31,151 nt of DNA, from positions 1 to 31,151 of the forward strand of contig JBDTNQ010000047.1 of the NCBI GenBank assembly GCA_039933635.1, read 5' to 3'. The DNA is from JBDTNQ01 sp039933635. Its GTDB lineage: Bacteria > Acidobacteriota > Vicinamibacteria > Vicinamibacterales > SCN-69-37. Each line of letters starts with the position of its first letter. The stretch's first letter is position 1. Under the pieces are notes generated by a model, which made no database searches, was not told the DNA's origin, and worked only from the letters and a program-made list of their open reading frames with translations. A program made the translations under genes and the position numbers. Shown piece after piece: positions 7,321 through 15,364 of the stretch.

Positions 7321-8760
7321 ATGAGAAGGCACGTCTATTGTTGCGTCGCGACTCTCGCGTTCGGGGCGCTCTCGTTCGGGGCGTGTGGTCGGGCGACCGC
7401 ACCAGCACCCGACGCAGTACAGGGCACCGAGGACGCCGTCCTGACGGATGCCCCCCATGTGCCGCCGCCGATTACCCGCACGCACGCGACCAGGGTCATC
7501 GTCAAACTCGAGGTGCGCGAAGTCGTCAAGCGTCTCGCGGATGGCGTGGACTACACCTTCTGGACGTTTGGCGGATCGGTCCCGGGCAAATTCATTCGCA
7601 TTCGCGAGGGCGACGATGTCGAGTTCAACCTGAGCAACAGCCCTTCGAGCAAGATGCCGCACAATATTGACCTGCATGCGGTCACCGGCCCCGGTGGCGG
7701 CGCGGCGTCGTCGTTCACCGCTCCGGGACACACCTCGGTCTTCTCCTTCAAGGCGCTGAATTCAGGTCTTTACGTCTATCACTGCGCAACGGCCCCGGTC
7801 GGGATGCACATTGCCAACGGCATGTATGGGCTGATCTTCGTGGAGCCGCGCGGCGGCCTGGCGAAGGTCGATCGCGAGTACTACATCATGGAGGGCGAGG
7901 TTTATACGGCGGGCAAGAACGGGGCTCCGGGTCTGCAGCCGTTCAGCATGGAGAAGGCGATTGACGAGAAGCCCGAATACGTTGTCTTCAACGGCGCCGT
8001 GGGCTCATTGACCGGTGACAACGCCATCACCGCCAAGACGGGCGAGACGATTCGACTCTTCCTCGGAAATGGCGGCCCGAACCTCGTCTCGTCGTTCCAC
8101 GTCATCGGCGAAATCTTTGACCGTGTGCACACCGAGGGTGGAGACGCGGTCACCCAGAACGTGCAGACGACGCTGATTCCGGCCGGCGGGTCGTCGATTG
8201 TGGAATTCAAGACCCAGGTGCCCGGGACCTACGTCCTCGTAGACCACTCGATCTTTCGGACCTTCAACAAGGGCTCTCTGGGGATGCTCAAGGTCGAGGG
8301 TCCGGAGGACAAGGCCATCTACTCGGGCAAACAGAACGATCTGGTCTATCAACCAGAGGGACCGGCGATTCAGTCCCTCGGCGCGGCGCAGGCACCGCCG
8401 ACGCCCGCTCCTGCCGCGAACAAGGCTGAACGGATCGCGCGCGGCCAACGCATCTTCACGACGATCTGCGCCGCCTGTCACCAGCCGAGTGGCCTGGGCA
8501 TCGAGAACGTGTTCCCCCCACTCGCTGCGTCGGATTTTCTCAACGCCGACAAGAAGCGCGCGATTGGAGCCGTGCTCAACGGGTTGAGCGGACCGGCAAC
8601 CGTGAATGGGAAGACGTTCAACAGCGTCATGCCGGCGTTGGGCCTGTCGGACGAGGATGTCGCGAACGCGTTGACGTTTGTCTACAACAATTGGAAGAAC
8701 GCCGGCTACGATGTCACGCCCGCGGAAGTGAAAGCCATTCGCGCCGCGTCAGGTAAGTGA
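7321..8760 (+). CDS. nirK: Copper-containing nitrite reductase NirK fused to a C-terminal cytochrome c domain
   Basis: The ATG at 7321 gives 479 aa with a short exported leader ending in ALSFGACG, a possible lipobox at C22. Two cupredoxin domains follow. Type-1 copper ligands are H114, C155, H163 and M168 (HCATAPVGMHIANGM). Type-2 copper ligands are H119 (IDLHA), H154 (YHCA) and H260 (SSFHVIGE). The catalytic Asp is D117. A Pro/Ala linker near residues 357-370 leads to a class I cytochrome c (C383-A-A-C386-H387, axial M437 in SVMPALG). It reduces nitrite to nitric oxide in the periplasm, and the fused haem probably delivers electrons directly to the type-1 copper. Every metal ligand is present, so the enzyme should be active. 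nirV overlaps its stop by 4 nt. Confidence 0.96.
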   Translation: MRRHVYCCVATLAFGALSFGACGRATAPAPDAVQGTEDAVLTDAPHVPPPITRTHATRVIVKLEVREVVKRLADGVDYTFWTFGGSVPGKFIRIREGDDVEFNLSNSPSSKMPHNIDLHAVTGPGGGAASSFTAPGHTSVFSFKALNSGLYVYHCATAPVGMHIANGMYGLIFVEPRGGLAKVDREYYIMEGEVYTAGKNGAPGLQPFSMEKAIDEKPEYVVFNGAVGSLTGDNAITAKTGETIRLFLGNGGPNLVSSFHVIGEIFDRVHTEGGDAVTQNVQTTLIPAGGSSIVEFKTQVPGTYVLVDHSIFRTFNKGSLGMLKVEGPEDKAIYSGKQNDLVYQPEGPAIQSLGAAQAPPTPAPAANKAERIARGQRIFTTICAACHQPSGLGIENVFPPLAASDFLNADKKRAIGAVLNGLSGPATVNGKTFNSVMPALGLSDEDVANALTFVYNNWKNAGYDVTPAEVKAIRAASGK

Positions 8761-9650
8761 CCGTGACCCGTCAGCCACGTGCCGTCGTCTGCATCGCGAG
8801 AGGGGCCGCGTGCGCGGCCGCCCTCGCGGTGTGGGTGTCACTGCCTGTGCTGGGAACAGCACGCCTCGCCGCAGGCGTCGACGCGAGAGCGGCCATGGTG
8901 CGCATCCCAGCGGGGAGCTACGTGCCGCTCTACGCACCTCCCGCGCCGCCACGCGAGGTGGTCGGTAAGCGGACGGCGACGTGGCGGCTGGGTCGGTCCA
9001 CGGTGGCGGGCTTCGACATCGACCTCCATGCGGTGACCAACGGGGAGTTTCTCGAGTTCGTCACGTCGCACCCGGAGTGGAGGCGTTCCCGGGTCAAGTC
9101 CCTGTTCGCGGATGCCTCATATCTTCATCACTGGCGAGGCGATCTCGAACTGGGTGACACGGCTCCGCGAGCGAGTCCCGTTGTCTATGTGTCCTGGTTT
9201 GCCGCGCGAGCCTATCTTCGCGCCGCCGGCAAGCGCCTGCCGACCGTGGATCAGTGGGAATACGTCGCCGCCGCGAGCGAGACAAGGCGCGACGCCTCTC
9301 GCGACCCGATGTTTCTCGAGCGATTGCGTGTCTGGTACGGCCAACCCACCCTGGTTCCGCTGCCTGCCGTCGGCTCCGGCCTGCACAACATCTACGGCGT
9401 CCGCGATCTGCATGGCCTGATCTGGGAATGGACTGAGGATTTCAATTCGTCGCTGGTGACCGGGGAGTCGCGGGCCGATTCATCACTCGACCGCGGGTTG
9501 TACTGCGGCAGCGGGGCCGCGGGGGCTTCTGATTTCAAGGACTACGCTTCGTTCATGCGCGTGGCGTTCCGCAGCAGTCTGGAGGCGCGCTATACGGTCG
9601 GCAATCTGGGCTTTCGAGGCGTAGCCCCGATTCCGGAGGGATCACGATGA
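8757..9650 (+). CDS. nirV: NirV-like SUMF1/formylglycine-generating-enzyme-fold protein
   Basis: This 297-aa protein has an N-terminal hydrophobic signal (residues ~12-38) and then the SUMF1 fold: VRIPAGSYVPLY, AVTNGEFLEFVTSHPEW, PVVYVSWFAARAYLRAAGKRLPT, a WEW-like motif (GLIWEWTEDF) and a C-terminal LGFRGV. The GTG start at 8757 overlaps the nirK stop; another GTG lies 6 nt on. True formylglycine-generating enzymes need two cysteines. Here only one is visible in the core (LYCGSG), so it is probably not a sulfatase activator. SUMF1-like NirV is known beside nirK in Rhodobacter sphaeroides and elsewhere; its function is unresolved, probably nitrite-reductase maturation. Confidence 0.82.
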   Translation: MTVTRQPRAVVCIARGAACAAALAVWVSLPVLGTARLAAGVDARAAMVRIPAGSYVPLYAPPAPPREVVGKRTATWRLGRSTVAGFDIDLHAVTNGEFLEFVTSHPEWRRSRVKSLFADASYLHHWRGDLELGDTAPRASPVVYVSWFAARAYLRAAGKRLPTVDQWEYVAAASETRRDASRDPMFLERLRVWYGQPTLVPLPAVGSGLHNIYGVRDLHGLIWEWTEDFNSSLVTGESRADSSLDRGLYCGSGAAGASDFKDYASFMRVAFRSSLEARYTVGNLGFRGVAPIPEGSR

Positions 9651-10264
9651 CGCGTATCGGGCGATGGTGTGGACTGGCGGCGCTGGCGGTCGTCGGTGCA
9701 GCAGGCGTTCGAGCCGATCGGCCGCGGGATCCTGTCGGGGCCCCTGCTCAAGCCGCCGTGAGCCCGGCGTCGGAACGCGCCTCCATCTACGATCTCGATT
9801 TGCCGCTCGTCGACGCGGAGGGCCGCCATTTAGTCCTGGCTGATCTTCGTGGTCGGACCCTCGTCGCGGCGATGATGTACACCTCCTGCCAGTCCGTCTG
9901 TCCCCGGGTGACGGAGGACATGAAGGGCATTGAGCGGCAGCTTCGAGGACTGACCAGACAAGACGTGACGTTCGTGCTGTTCTCGCTGGATGCAGGTCGG
10001 GATACGCCGGGGATGTTGGGGGCGTTTGCGGCCGAGCACGAGCTCGACGCCACTCGCTGGCGCCTGTTCGCCGCGACGGATGATGGAGTGCGGGACCTCT
10101 CCGCGGTTCTTGGCGTGAAATACAAACAGGAGGCAGACGGTGACATCGCCCATTCCGCGATGATCGTCGTCGTCGATCCTCAGGGCGTGATACGTCACCG
10201 GCAGGTGGGCCTCACCGAGAGCCCCGCCGAACTCATCGCGGCGATCAGCCGCGCCAGATCGTGA
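9647..10264 (+). CDS. SCO1/SenC-type copper chaperone
   Basis: This 205-aa exported thioredoxin-fold protein has a signal segment at ~7-24 and the Sco copper site C81-x3-C85 (TSCQSVCPRV) with distal H169 (DIAHSAMIVV). Sco proteins bind Cu and act as copper donors or thiol-disulfide reductases for cuproenzymes, usually cytochrome oxidase CuA. No oxidase subunit is present here; the gene starts within the nirV stop (4-nt overlap), so NirK is the likely copper client. That assignment is inference from gene order. Its stop lies 19 nt from that of the convergent Crp/Fnr gene. Confidence 0.92.
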   Translation: MTRIGRWCGLAALAVVGAAGVRADRPRDPVGAPAQAAVSPASERASIYDLDLPLVDAEGRHLVLADLRGRTLVAAMMYTSCQSVCPRVTEDMKGIERQLRGLTRQDVTFVLFSLDAGRDTPGMLGAFAAEHELDATRWRLFAATDDGVRDLSAVLGVKYKQEADGDIAHSAMIVVVDPQGVIRHRQVGLTESPAELIAAISRARS

Positions 10265-10283
10265 CCGCGACCGCGCCGACGGC

Positions 10284-10973
10284 TCACGACGCAGCCAGAG
10301 CCTCGAGGGCCTTGCGATCCACGATGACAAACCCGTCCTTCTCCGTGCTGAGCACGCCCTCTTTGTTCCAGCGGCTCATGATGCGGATGGCGGTCTCAAT
10401 CGTCGTGCCCGTGAGGTCGGCGAGCTCCTGTCGCGAGAGCGGCAGTGGAACGAAGACGCCGCCCCGGTCGTCGCGGCCCATCTGATCGGCCAGTTTCAGG
10501 AACAGCCGGGCGAACCGTTCCTCGACGCGTCCGCCGGTCAGTTCGGCCAACCGGGTTGTGAGTTCGACCAGGCGAAGCGAGAGACTGCCCAGTAGGCCAC
10601 GCACGAGCGACGGATGTCCTTCCAATAGCGTGAAGAAAACGTCACGTCTGATCAGGAGGCAGCTCGCGAGTTCGAGCGCCGTGGCAGAGGCTGGATACGG
10701 TCGGGCCTCGTAGGCGGCCACGGCGCCAAGCGGGCCGCCAGGCCCGAACATCTCGAGAATAATCTCGTTCCCCTTGGGGCCGTGTTTATGCACTTTCACG
10801 CGGCCGGAGACGACGACATAGAAGAAATCTGACGGGTCGCCTTCATCGAAGATGCGTTCGCCCCGGGCGTATTCGCGGAGGCGGCCCACCGCCGCAAGTC
10901 GCTCCCGATCTTCAGGGTTGACCCGCCTGAACAAGGGGATCGCGGCGAGAATCGCAGGCGTCGCTGGCGTCAT
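10284..10973 (-). CDS. Crp/Fnr-family transcription regulator, probably of the nitrite/NO genes
   Basis: The 229-aa protein has a cyclic-nucleotide-binding-type beta-roll (residues ~15-130, RIFDEGDPSDFFYVVVSGRVKVH) and a winged helix with LSRQELADLTGTTIETAIRIMSRW. It lacks the N-terminal cysteine cluster of Fnr, so it does not sense oxygen through an Fe-S cluster in that way. The beta-roll also lacks an obvious RxA cAMP signature. The recognition helix has E-T-x-x-R, close to but not identical with Fnr's E-x-x-S-R. Between nirK/nirV and ric it is best read as a Dnr/NnrR-like nitric-oxide-responsive activator. It starts 17 nt after ric on the same strand, so ric-regulator is an operon. Confidence 0.85.
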   Translation of the reverse strand: MTPATPAILAAIPLFRRVNPEDRERLAAVGRLREYARGERIFDEGDPSDFFYVVVSGRVKVHKHGPKGNEIILEMFGPGGPLGAVAAYEARPYPASATALELASCLLIRRDVFFTLLEGHPSLVRGLLGSLSLRLVELTTRLAELTGGRVEERFARLFLKLADQMGRDDRGGVFVPLPLSRQELADLTGTTIETAIRIMSRWNKEGVLSTEKDGFVIVDRKALEALAAS

Positions 10974-10990
10974 GGCACGATCGTAGACCC

Positions 10991-11728
10991 TCAGGCCAGC
11001 CGCCGCTCGAGGTCAATCGCGCGGGGAAACAGAATGTTGTTTTCGAGGTGGACGTGACGATGCAGATCTGACTCGTATCGTCCGAGTTCCTCGTAGCAGA
11101 GACGATATGTGGTGCATGCGTGCGACGGCGGGGTGTAGTCGAGCGTCAGCCTCCGCAAATGTGTGAGCCCGTCGCCGGCCTCCCGATGGTCTTCCTCCAT
11201 CATACGAATGGGATTGAGAATCGTGCCGAAGGGGCTGGGCGGCAAGCGGCCGCCGGATCTCGCAGCCACGGCGAGGCTGTCGATGTACGGGAACAGGATG
11301 TGTTCCTCCTTGGTCATGTGCGCGGCCAGATCCTCGGCCAGCGTGCGGAATATCGAACGCACTTCGTGGAGTTCAGCATGCCGAGCGCCGTGGTGGTCGG
11401 CCAGCTTGGCAAGCCATTGTTCGATGATCGGCGTCATACGTCGGACATAGCCGTGATGGTGAGTAACGACGTGCGCGGTGAGGTCGTCCAAGGCTTCCCG
11501 TGTGGCTCCTGAGTCGGTTGCCGCCGGTGGCGGACCAAGGGTCTCCAGGCTGGTGAGGAGGGCCTCGATCGGAATGCCACGGGAGACCGCGGCATCCTCC
11601 AGCGTGTCTTGACCGTGACAGCAATAGTCGAGATTGGCGCGCTCGAAGATCTCGGCGGTCCGGGCATCGTGAGTCACGATATCGGCGAGTGGTTGTCTGA
11701 GCAGTTCGGCACGAGCGTGATGGGACAT
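10991..11728 (-). CDS. ric: Iron-sulfur cluster repair di-iron protein (Ric/ScdA/YtfE)
   Basis: The frame stays open far upstream, but the ATG at 11728 is preceded by GGGAGGTGCC, a strong ribosome binding site, and yields the family's normal size (245 aa). Residues ~10-65 are the ScdA N-terminal domain with the CCHG motif (C36-C37-H38). Residues ~85-240 are a hemerythrin-like four-helix bundle with repeated His/Glu di-iron ligands (HHHGYV, HMTKEEHILFPYI, MMEEDHREAG, HVHLENNILFPRA). Ric repairs Fe-S clusters damaged by nitric oxide and peroxide. Its place facing nirK, with a shared-type dyad upstream, fits protection from NO made by NirK. Confidence 0.95.
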   Translation of the reverse strand: MSHHARAELLRQPLADIVTHDARTAEIFERANLDYCCHGQDTLEDAAVSRGIPIEALLTSLETLGPPPAATDSGATREALDDLTAHVVTHHHGYVRRMTPIIEQWLAKLADHHGARHAELHEVRSIFRTLAEDLAAHMTKEEHILFPYIDSLAVAARSGGRLPPSPFGTILNPIRMMEEDHREAGDGLTHLRRLTLDYTPPSHACTTYRLCYEELGRYESDLHRHVHLENNILFPRAIDLERRLA

Positions 11729-12025
11729 GCGGCACCTCCCGGGCTGCGCGTGTTCAGCAGCCGAGCGTTCAGGGTACCGGCCGCGCCGGGCAGGGAACAT
11801 GATGCCCGTCATAGACGGCAACGCCAGACGGGGTCCGTGACGCGCCTGAAACCGACCAGCGTCATGCCAATCGCGATCAACTGAGACACCGTTAAAACAG
11901 GGCAGGCGAAACGGCGTGGAGCGCGTTCCGGTCCGGGAGACGATCGCCGGCTCGGGCCGCGATCGGGTGTTCCGGAGTGAACAGTCGGTCGTCAGGAGGG
12001 CTGACATCATCGAGCTCCAGTACCC
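11729..12025. other. Divergent intergenic region between ric and the hybrid kinase
   Basis: This 297-nt gap separates diverging genes and should hold both promoters. Besides the dyad at 11799-11812, it contains a small dyad GTCAG-GAGGG-CTGAC (11991-12005) that places a Shine-Dalgarno-like AGGAGG in its loop, 21 nt before the kinase ATG. I see no gene or RNA in it. Confidence 0.5.
11799..11812. promoter_or_regulatory. Crp/Fnr-type dyad upstream of ric
   Basis: ATGATGCCCGTCAT has 5-nt arms with one mismatch around a 4-nt centre, with the TGA-N6-TCA core. It begins 71 nt upstream of the ric start. Eleven of 14 positions, including both TGA/TCA cores, match the site at 5777-5790. Confidence 0.5.
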
Positions 12026-15000
12026 ATGCAGGCCAGCCAGATCTTTCCGGCGCCACAGGCGGACGAGGCCCTCGCCCTGGAACGTGCGCAAGCGACCGTT
12101 CTGAACGCCCTGCCAGCCAGCCTGGCGTCCCTCGGTCCGGACGGAATGATTCTGCTGGTCAACGACTCCTGGCGTCGGTTCGCCACGGCCAATGCGCTGC
12201 AGGGGCCGGAGTTCGCCGTGGGTCTGAACTATCTCGACGTCTGCGACCGGGCGACCGGCGAATGGTCCGATCACGCGAAGGACGCCGCGGACGGTATCCG
12301 GAGCATCCTGCGCGGCGAGGTGCAGGCCTTCTCTTTGGAATATCCCTGCCACTCGCCCGCGACGCAGCGCTGGTTCAACCTCGTCGTCGCCCCGCTCTCC
12401 GACGGCCTTCTGTCCGGCGCACTCGTCATGCACGTCGACATCACGGCTCGAAAGCTGGTCGACATCGCGCAGCAGAAAGAGCACGACCTCCTCGCCGCAG
12501 CCTTCGAAAACGTCACCGATGGCATCGCGTCCTGCGACGCCCGCGGCGTCTTGACCGTATTCAACAGGGCGGCGCGTGAGTTTCACGGCCTGCCGGCGGT
12601 GCCGATTTCCGCTGAACGCTGGGCCGAGCACTTCGACCTCTATCTGCCTGACGGCCTGACGCGAATGGCGACCGCGCAGGTGCCGCTGCTCCGGGCGCTC
12701 ACGGAAGGCGCCGTTCACGACGTCGAGATGGTGATTGCGCCACGCACCGGTCCGGCGAGGCGCGTCCTGGCGAGCGGCCATGCGTTCTTCGATGCCGACG
12801 GCACGAAACTCGGCGCCGTCATCGCCATGCACGAGATCTCCGAGCAGCGGCGCATCGAAGAGGCGCTCCAACGTCAGCAAACCGAGTTGCGCGTGCTCTT
12901 CAACCTCATGCCCGCCATGATCTGGTTCAAGGACACCAACAACCGCATCCTGCGAGTGAATCAACGGGTCGCCGAGGCCGCCGGGAAATCCATCGAGGAG
13001 ATCGAAGGCAAGCCGTCGATCGAGATCTATCCCGACGATGCGGCGCACTTCTACGCCGACGACCTGGAGGTGATCCGGTCGGCCGCGCCCAAGCTCGGCT
13101 ACGTGGAGGCGATGCGCGGTCAGGACGGCGAGGAGCACTGGGTTCAGACGGACAAGGTGCCCTACCAGGACAAGGATGGCAGGGTTATCGGCCTCGTCGT
13201 CATGGCCCAGGACATCACCGCGCGCAAGACGGCGGAGCAGGCCCTCCGGACGAGCACGGAAGAATTCCGGATCCTGGCTGAGGCCATGCCGCAGATCGTG
13301 TGGATCGCGCGCCCCGACGGGTGGACGGTCTACATCAACCAGCACTGGTCCGAATACACCGGCCTCAGGTCCGCCGACGGTCTCGGCGACGGGTGGAACA
13401 AGTCCTTCCATCCGGACGACCGGCAGCGAGGCTGGATCGAGTGGCAGCATGCGGTCGAGACCGAGAGCACGTTCTCCTTCGAAAGCCGCATGCGCCGCGC
13501 GGATGGCATCTATCGGTGGTGGCTGATTCGCGGCGTGCCAATGCGCGACGCCGATGGCACCGTTTTTAAATGGTGTGGCACCTGCACGGATGTCCAGGAT
13601 CTGAAGCAGGCGGAACTCGAAATCTCGCAGAGCAACCTGGCGCTTCAAGCCGAAATCGTGGAGCGCACGCGCGCGGAGGGCGTGGCCGACGCCGCGAACC
13701 GCGCGAAGAGTGAATTCCTCGCGAACATGAGCCACGAGATCCGAACGCCGTTGAACGGTGTCGTCGGCATGACGGAGCTCATGCTCGGCACGAACCTCGA
13801 TGTCGAACAACGGGACTACCTCACGCTCCTGAAAGCATCGGGCGATTCACTCCTCACGGTCATCAATGACATCCTCGACTTCTCCAAGATCGAAGCCGGG
13901 AAACTCTCAATCGAGGATATTCCGTTCGATTTGAATCAGGCGATCTCGACGACGCTCAAGGTGCTGTCAGGGCGCGCGCACGTGAAGGGGCTGGAACTGG
14001 CGTGCGAGATACGGCCGGGCGTGCCGACCAGCCTTGTCGGAGACTCCCACCGAGTGCGACAGGTGTTGACGAACCTGCTGGGGAACGCCATCAAGTTCAC
14101 CGCGAATGGCGACGTCGTGCTCACCGTCGAAGCCGAGTCGCGCTCGGAGACACACGCCGTCCTGCGCTTCAGCGTCGCGGACACGGGTATCGGCATCCCG
14201 ACGGAACAGCAGGCGGTGATCTTCAAACCGTTCATGCAAGCGGACGGCTCGATGGCGCGCAGATACGGCGGCACGGGCCTGGGTTTGGCCATCTCGACCA
14301 ACCTTGTTGCGTTGTTGGGCGGCCGTATCTGGGTCGAAAGCGTGCCGGGACAGGGGAGCACGTTTCACTTCACGATCCCGTTCGCTCTCCAACCGGCCAC
14401 GGCGGCGGAGCCGATCGACACCGAGGGCCGCCTGCGACCACTGCGTGACATGCCGGTTCTCGTCGTCGACGACAACGCCGTCAGCCGCCGCATTCTTGGA
14501 ACGACCCTCTCGACGTGGCGTATGAAACCTGTTCTGGCTGAGGGCGGGCGCGCGGGATTGGCCGCCATGCGGGAACGCCGCAAGGCCGGCGCCGCCTTTC
14601 CCCTGGTGCTACTCGACGCTCAGATGCCGGACGTCGACGGATTCGCCGCGGCCGAGGCCATCAGGAGCGATCCGGAGCTGGCGGGTACGGCCGTGCTCAT
14701 GCTGACGTCGGCCGGGCAGATTGGCGATGTCGCCCGTTGCCGCGCGCTCGGTATCCTCGCGTGTCTGACGAAGCCGACGACTCCAGACGAACTGCTCCGG
14801 GCAATCTTCGTCGCGTTGGGCCGGCCCGAGGCGGCTCCGGATCGCCGGTCGGTCTCGCGCGATCCCCTGCGGTCGGTCGCGACGCGGCCACTCCGCATTC
14901 TGCTGGCCGAAGACAACACCGTCAATCAGCTCGTGGCGTCGCGGTTGCTGGAAAAGCGCGGGCACTCGGTCGTCGTGGCCAGAAACGGACGCGAAGCGCT

Positions 15001-15331
15001 GGCCGCGATTGGGACGACCCTCGCAGCGGGCCAGGCGGGAAGCCGTCCCTTCGACCTCGTCTTCATGGACGTGCAGATGCCGGGGATGGACGGCTTCGAG
15101 ACCACGGCCATCATCCGCGAGCGAGAGAAATCGACCGGCGCGCATCTGCCGATCGTCGCCATGACCGCCAACGCCATGGTCGGCGACCGCGAACGCTGCC
15201 TCGCGGCGGGAATGGACGACTATGTGGCCAAACCCTTCGAGGCCGGCGAAGTCTTCGCGACGATGGACCGGGTTCTCGCGTCCCTGGCCCGCGGTCCGGT
15301 GCATTCTGCTCTACTATTACCGAGCAACTGA
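12026..15331 (+). CDS. Multi-PAS hybrid sensor histidine kinase with two receiver domains
   Basis: This 1101-aa kinase has four PAS-like modules (about 25-140, 155-275, 285-405 and 410-530), the last ending KWCGTCTDVQDLKQAE as in PAC motifs. A short coiled coil follows. The HisKA domain has phospho-acceptor H570 (NMSHEIRTPLNG). The ATPase domain shows NLLGNAIKFT, DTGIGIP and GGTGLGLAI. Two receivers follow, with phospho-acceptors D864 (LLDAQMP) and D1015 (FMDVQMP) and Lys residues in KPTTP and KPF. No transmembrane segment or Hpt domain is visible, so it is a cytosolic sensor needing an external phosphotransfer partner. No response regulator is adjacent. The start lacks a strong ribosome binding site. 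The signal is unknown; PAS domains often bind haem, flavin or metabolites. Confidence 0.93.
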   Translation: MQASQIFPAPQADEALALERAQATVLNALPASLASLGPDGMILLVNDSWRRFATANALQGPEFAVGLNYLDVCDRATGEWSDHAKDAADGIRSILRGEVQAFSLEYPCHSPATQRWFNLVVAPLSDGLLSGALVMHVDITARKLVDIAQQKEHDLLAAAFENVTDGIASCDARGVLTVFNRAAREFHGLPAVPISAERWAEHFDLYLPDGLTRMATAQVPLLRALTEGAVHDVEMVIAPRTGPARRVLASGHAFFDADGTKLGAVIAMHEISEQRRIEEALQRQQTELRVLFNLMPAMIWFKDTNNRILRVNQRVAEAAGKSIEEIEGKPSIEIYPDDAAHFYADDLEVIRSAAPKLGYVEAMRGQDGEEHWVQTDKVPYQDKDGRVIGLVVMAQDITARKTAEQALRTSTEEFRILAEAMPQIVWIARPDGWTVYINQHWSEYTGLRSADGLGDGWNKSFHPDDRQRGWIEWQHAVETESTFSFESRMRRADGIYRWWLIRGVPMRDADGTVFKWCGTCTDVQDLKQAELEISQSNLALQAEIVERTRAEGVADAANRAKSEFLANMSHEIRTPLNGVVGMTELMLGTNLDVEQRDYLTLLKASGDSLLTVINDILDFSKIEAGKLSIEDIPFDLNQAISTTLKVLSGRAHVKGLELACEIRPGVPTSLVGDSHRVRQVLTNLLGNAIKFTANGDVVLTVEAESRSETHAVLRFSVADTGIGIPTEQQAVIFKPFMQADGSMARRYGGTGLGLAISTNLVALLGGRIWVESVPGQGSTFHFTIPFALQPATAAEPIDTEGRLRPLRDMPVLVVDDNAVSRRILGTTLSTWRMKPVLAEGGRAGLAAMRERRKAGAAFPLVLLDAQMPDVDGFAAAEAIRSDPELAGTAVLMLTSAGQIGDVARCRALGILACLTKPTTPDELLRAIFVALGRPEAAPDRRSVSRDPLRSVATRPLRILLAEDNTVNQLVASRLLEKRGHSVVVARNGREALAAIGTTLAAGQAGSRPFDLVFMDVQMPGMDGFETTAIIREREKSTGAHLPIVAMTANAMVGDRERCLAAGMDDYVAKPFEAGEVFATMDRVLASLARGPVHSALLLPSN

Positions 15332-15364
15332 CGCCCGTCTGTCGGCGTCCGCGTGCCGCCCACC

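Noticed and set aside
10259..10289. TCGTGA...TCACGA inverted repeat covering both convergent stop codons of the Sco and Crp/Fnr genes
   Set aside because: It arises because both genes end in TCG TGA. The stem is 6 bp with a 19-nt loop and no T-run, too weak to call a terminator.
11874..11887. Possible Fnr half-site (ATCAA) upstream of ric
   Set aside because: The opposite arm does not match TTGAT, so it is a single half-site; the dyad at 11799-11812 is much better.
10991..13810. A 939-aa minus-strand open frame running through the hybrid-kinase gene
   Set aside because: Only the last 245 codons (from 11728) encode a recognisable protein, Ric, with its own ribosome binding site. The rest is antisense to a kinase with full domain motifs.
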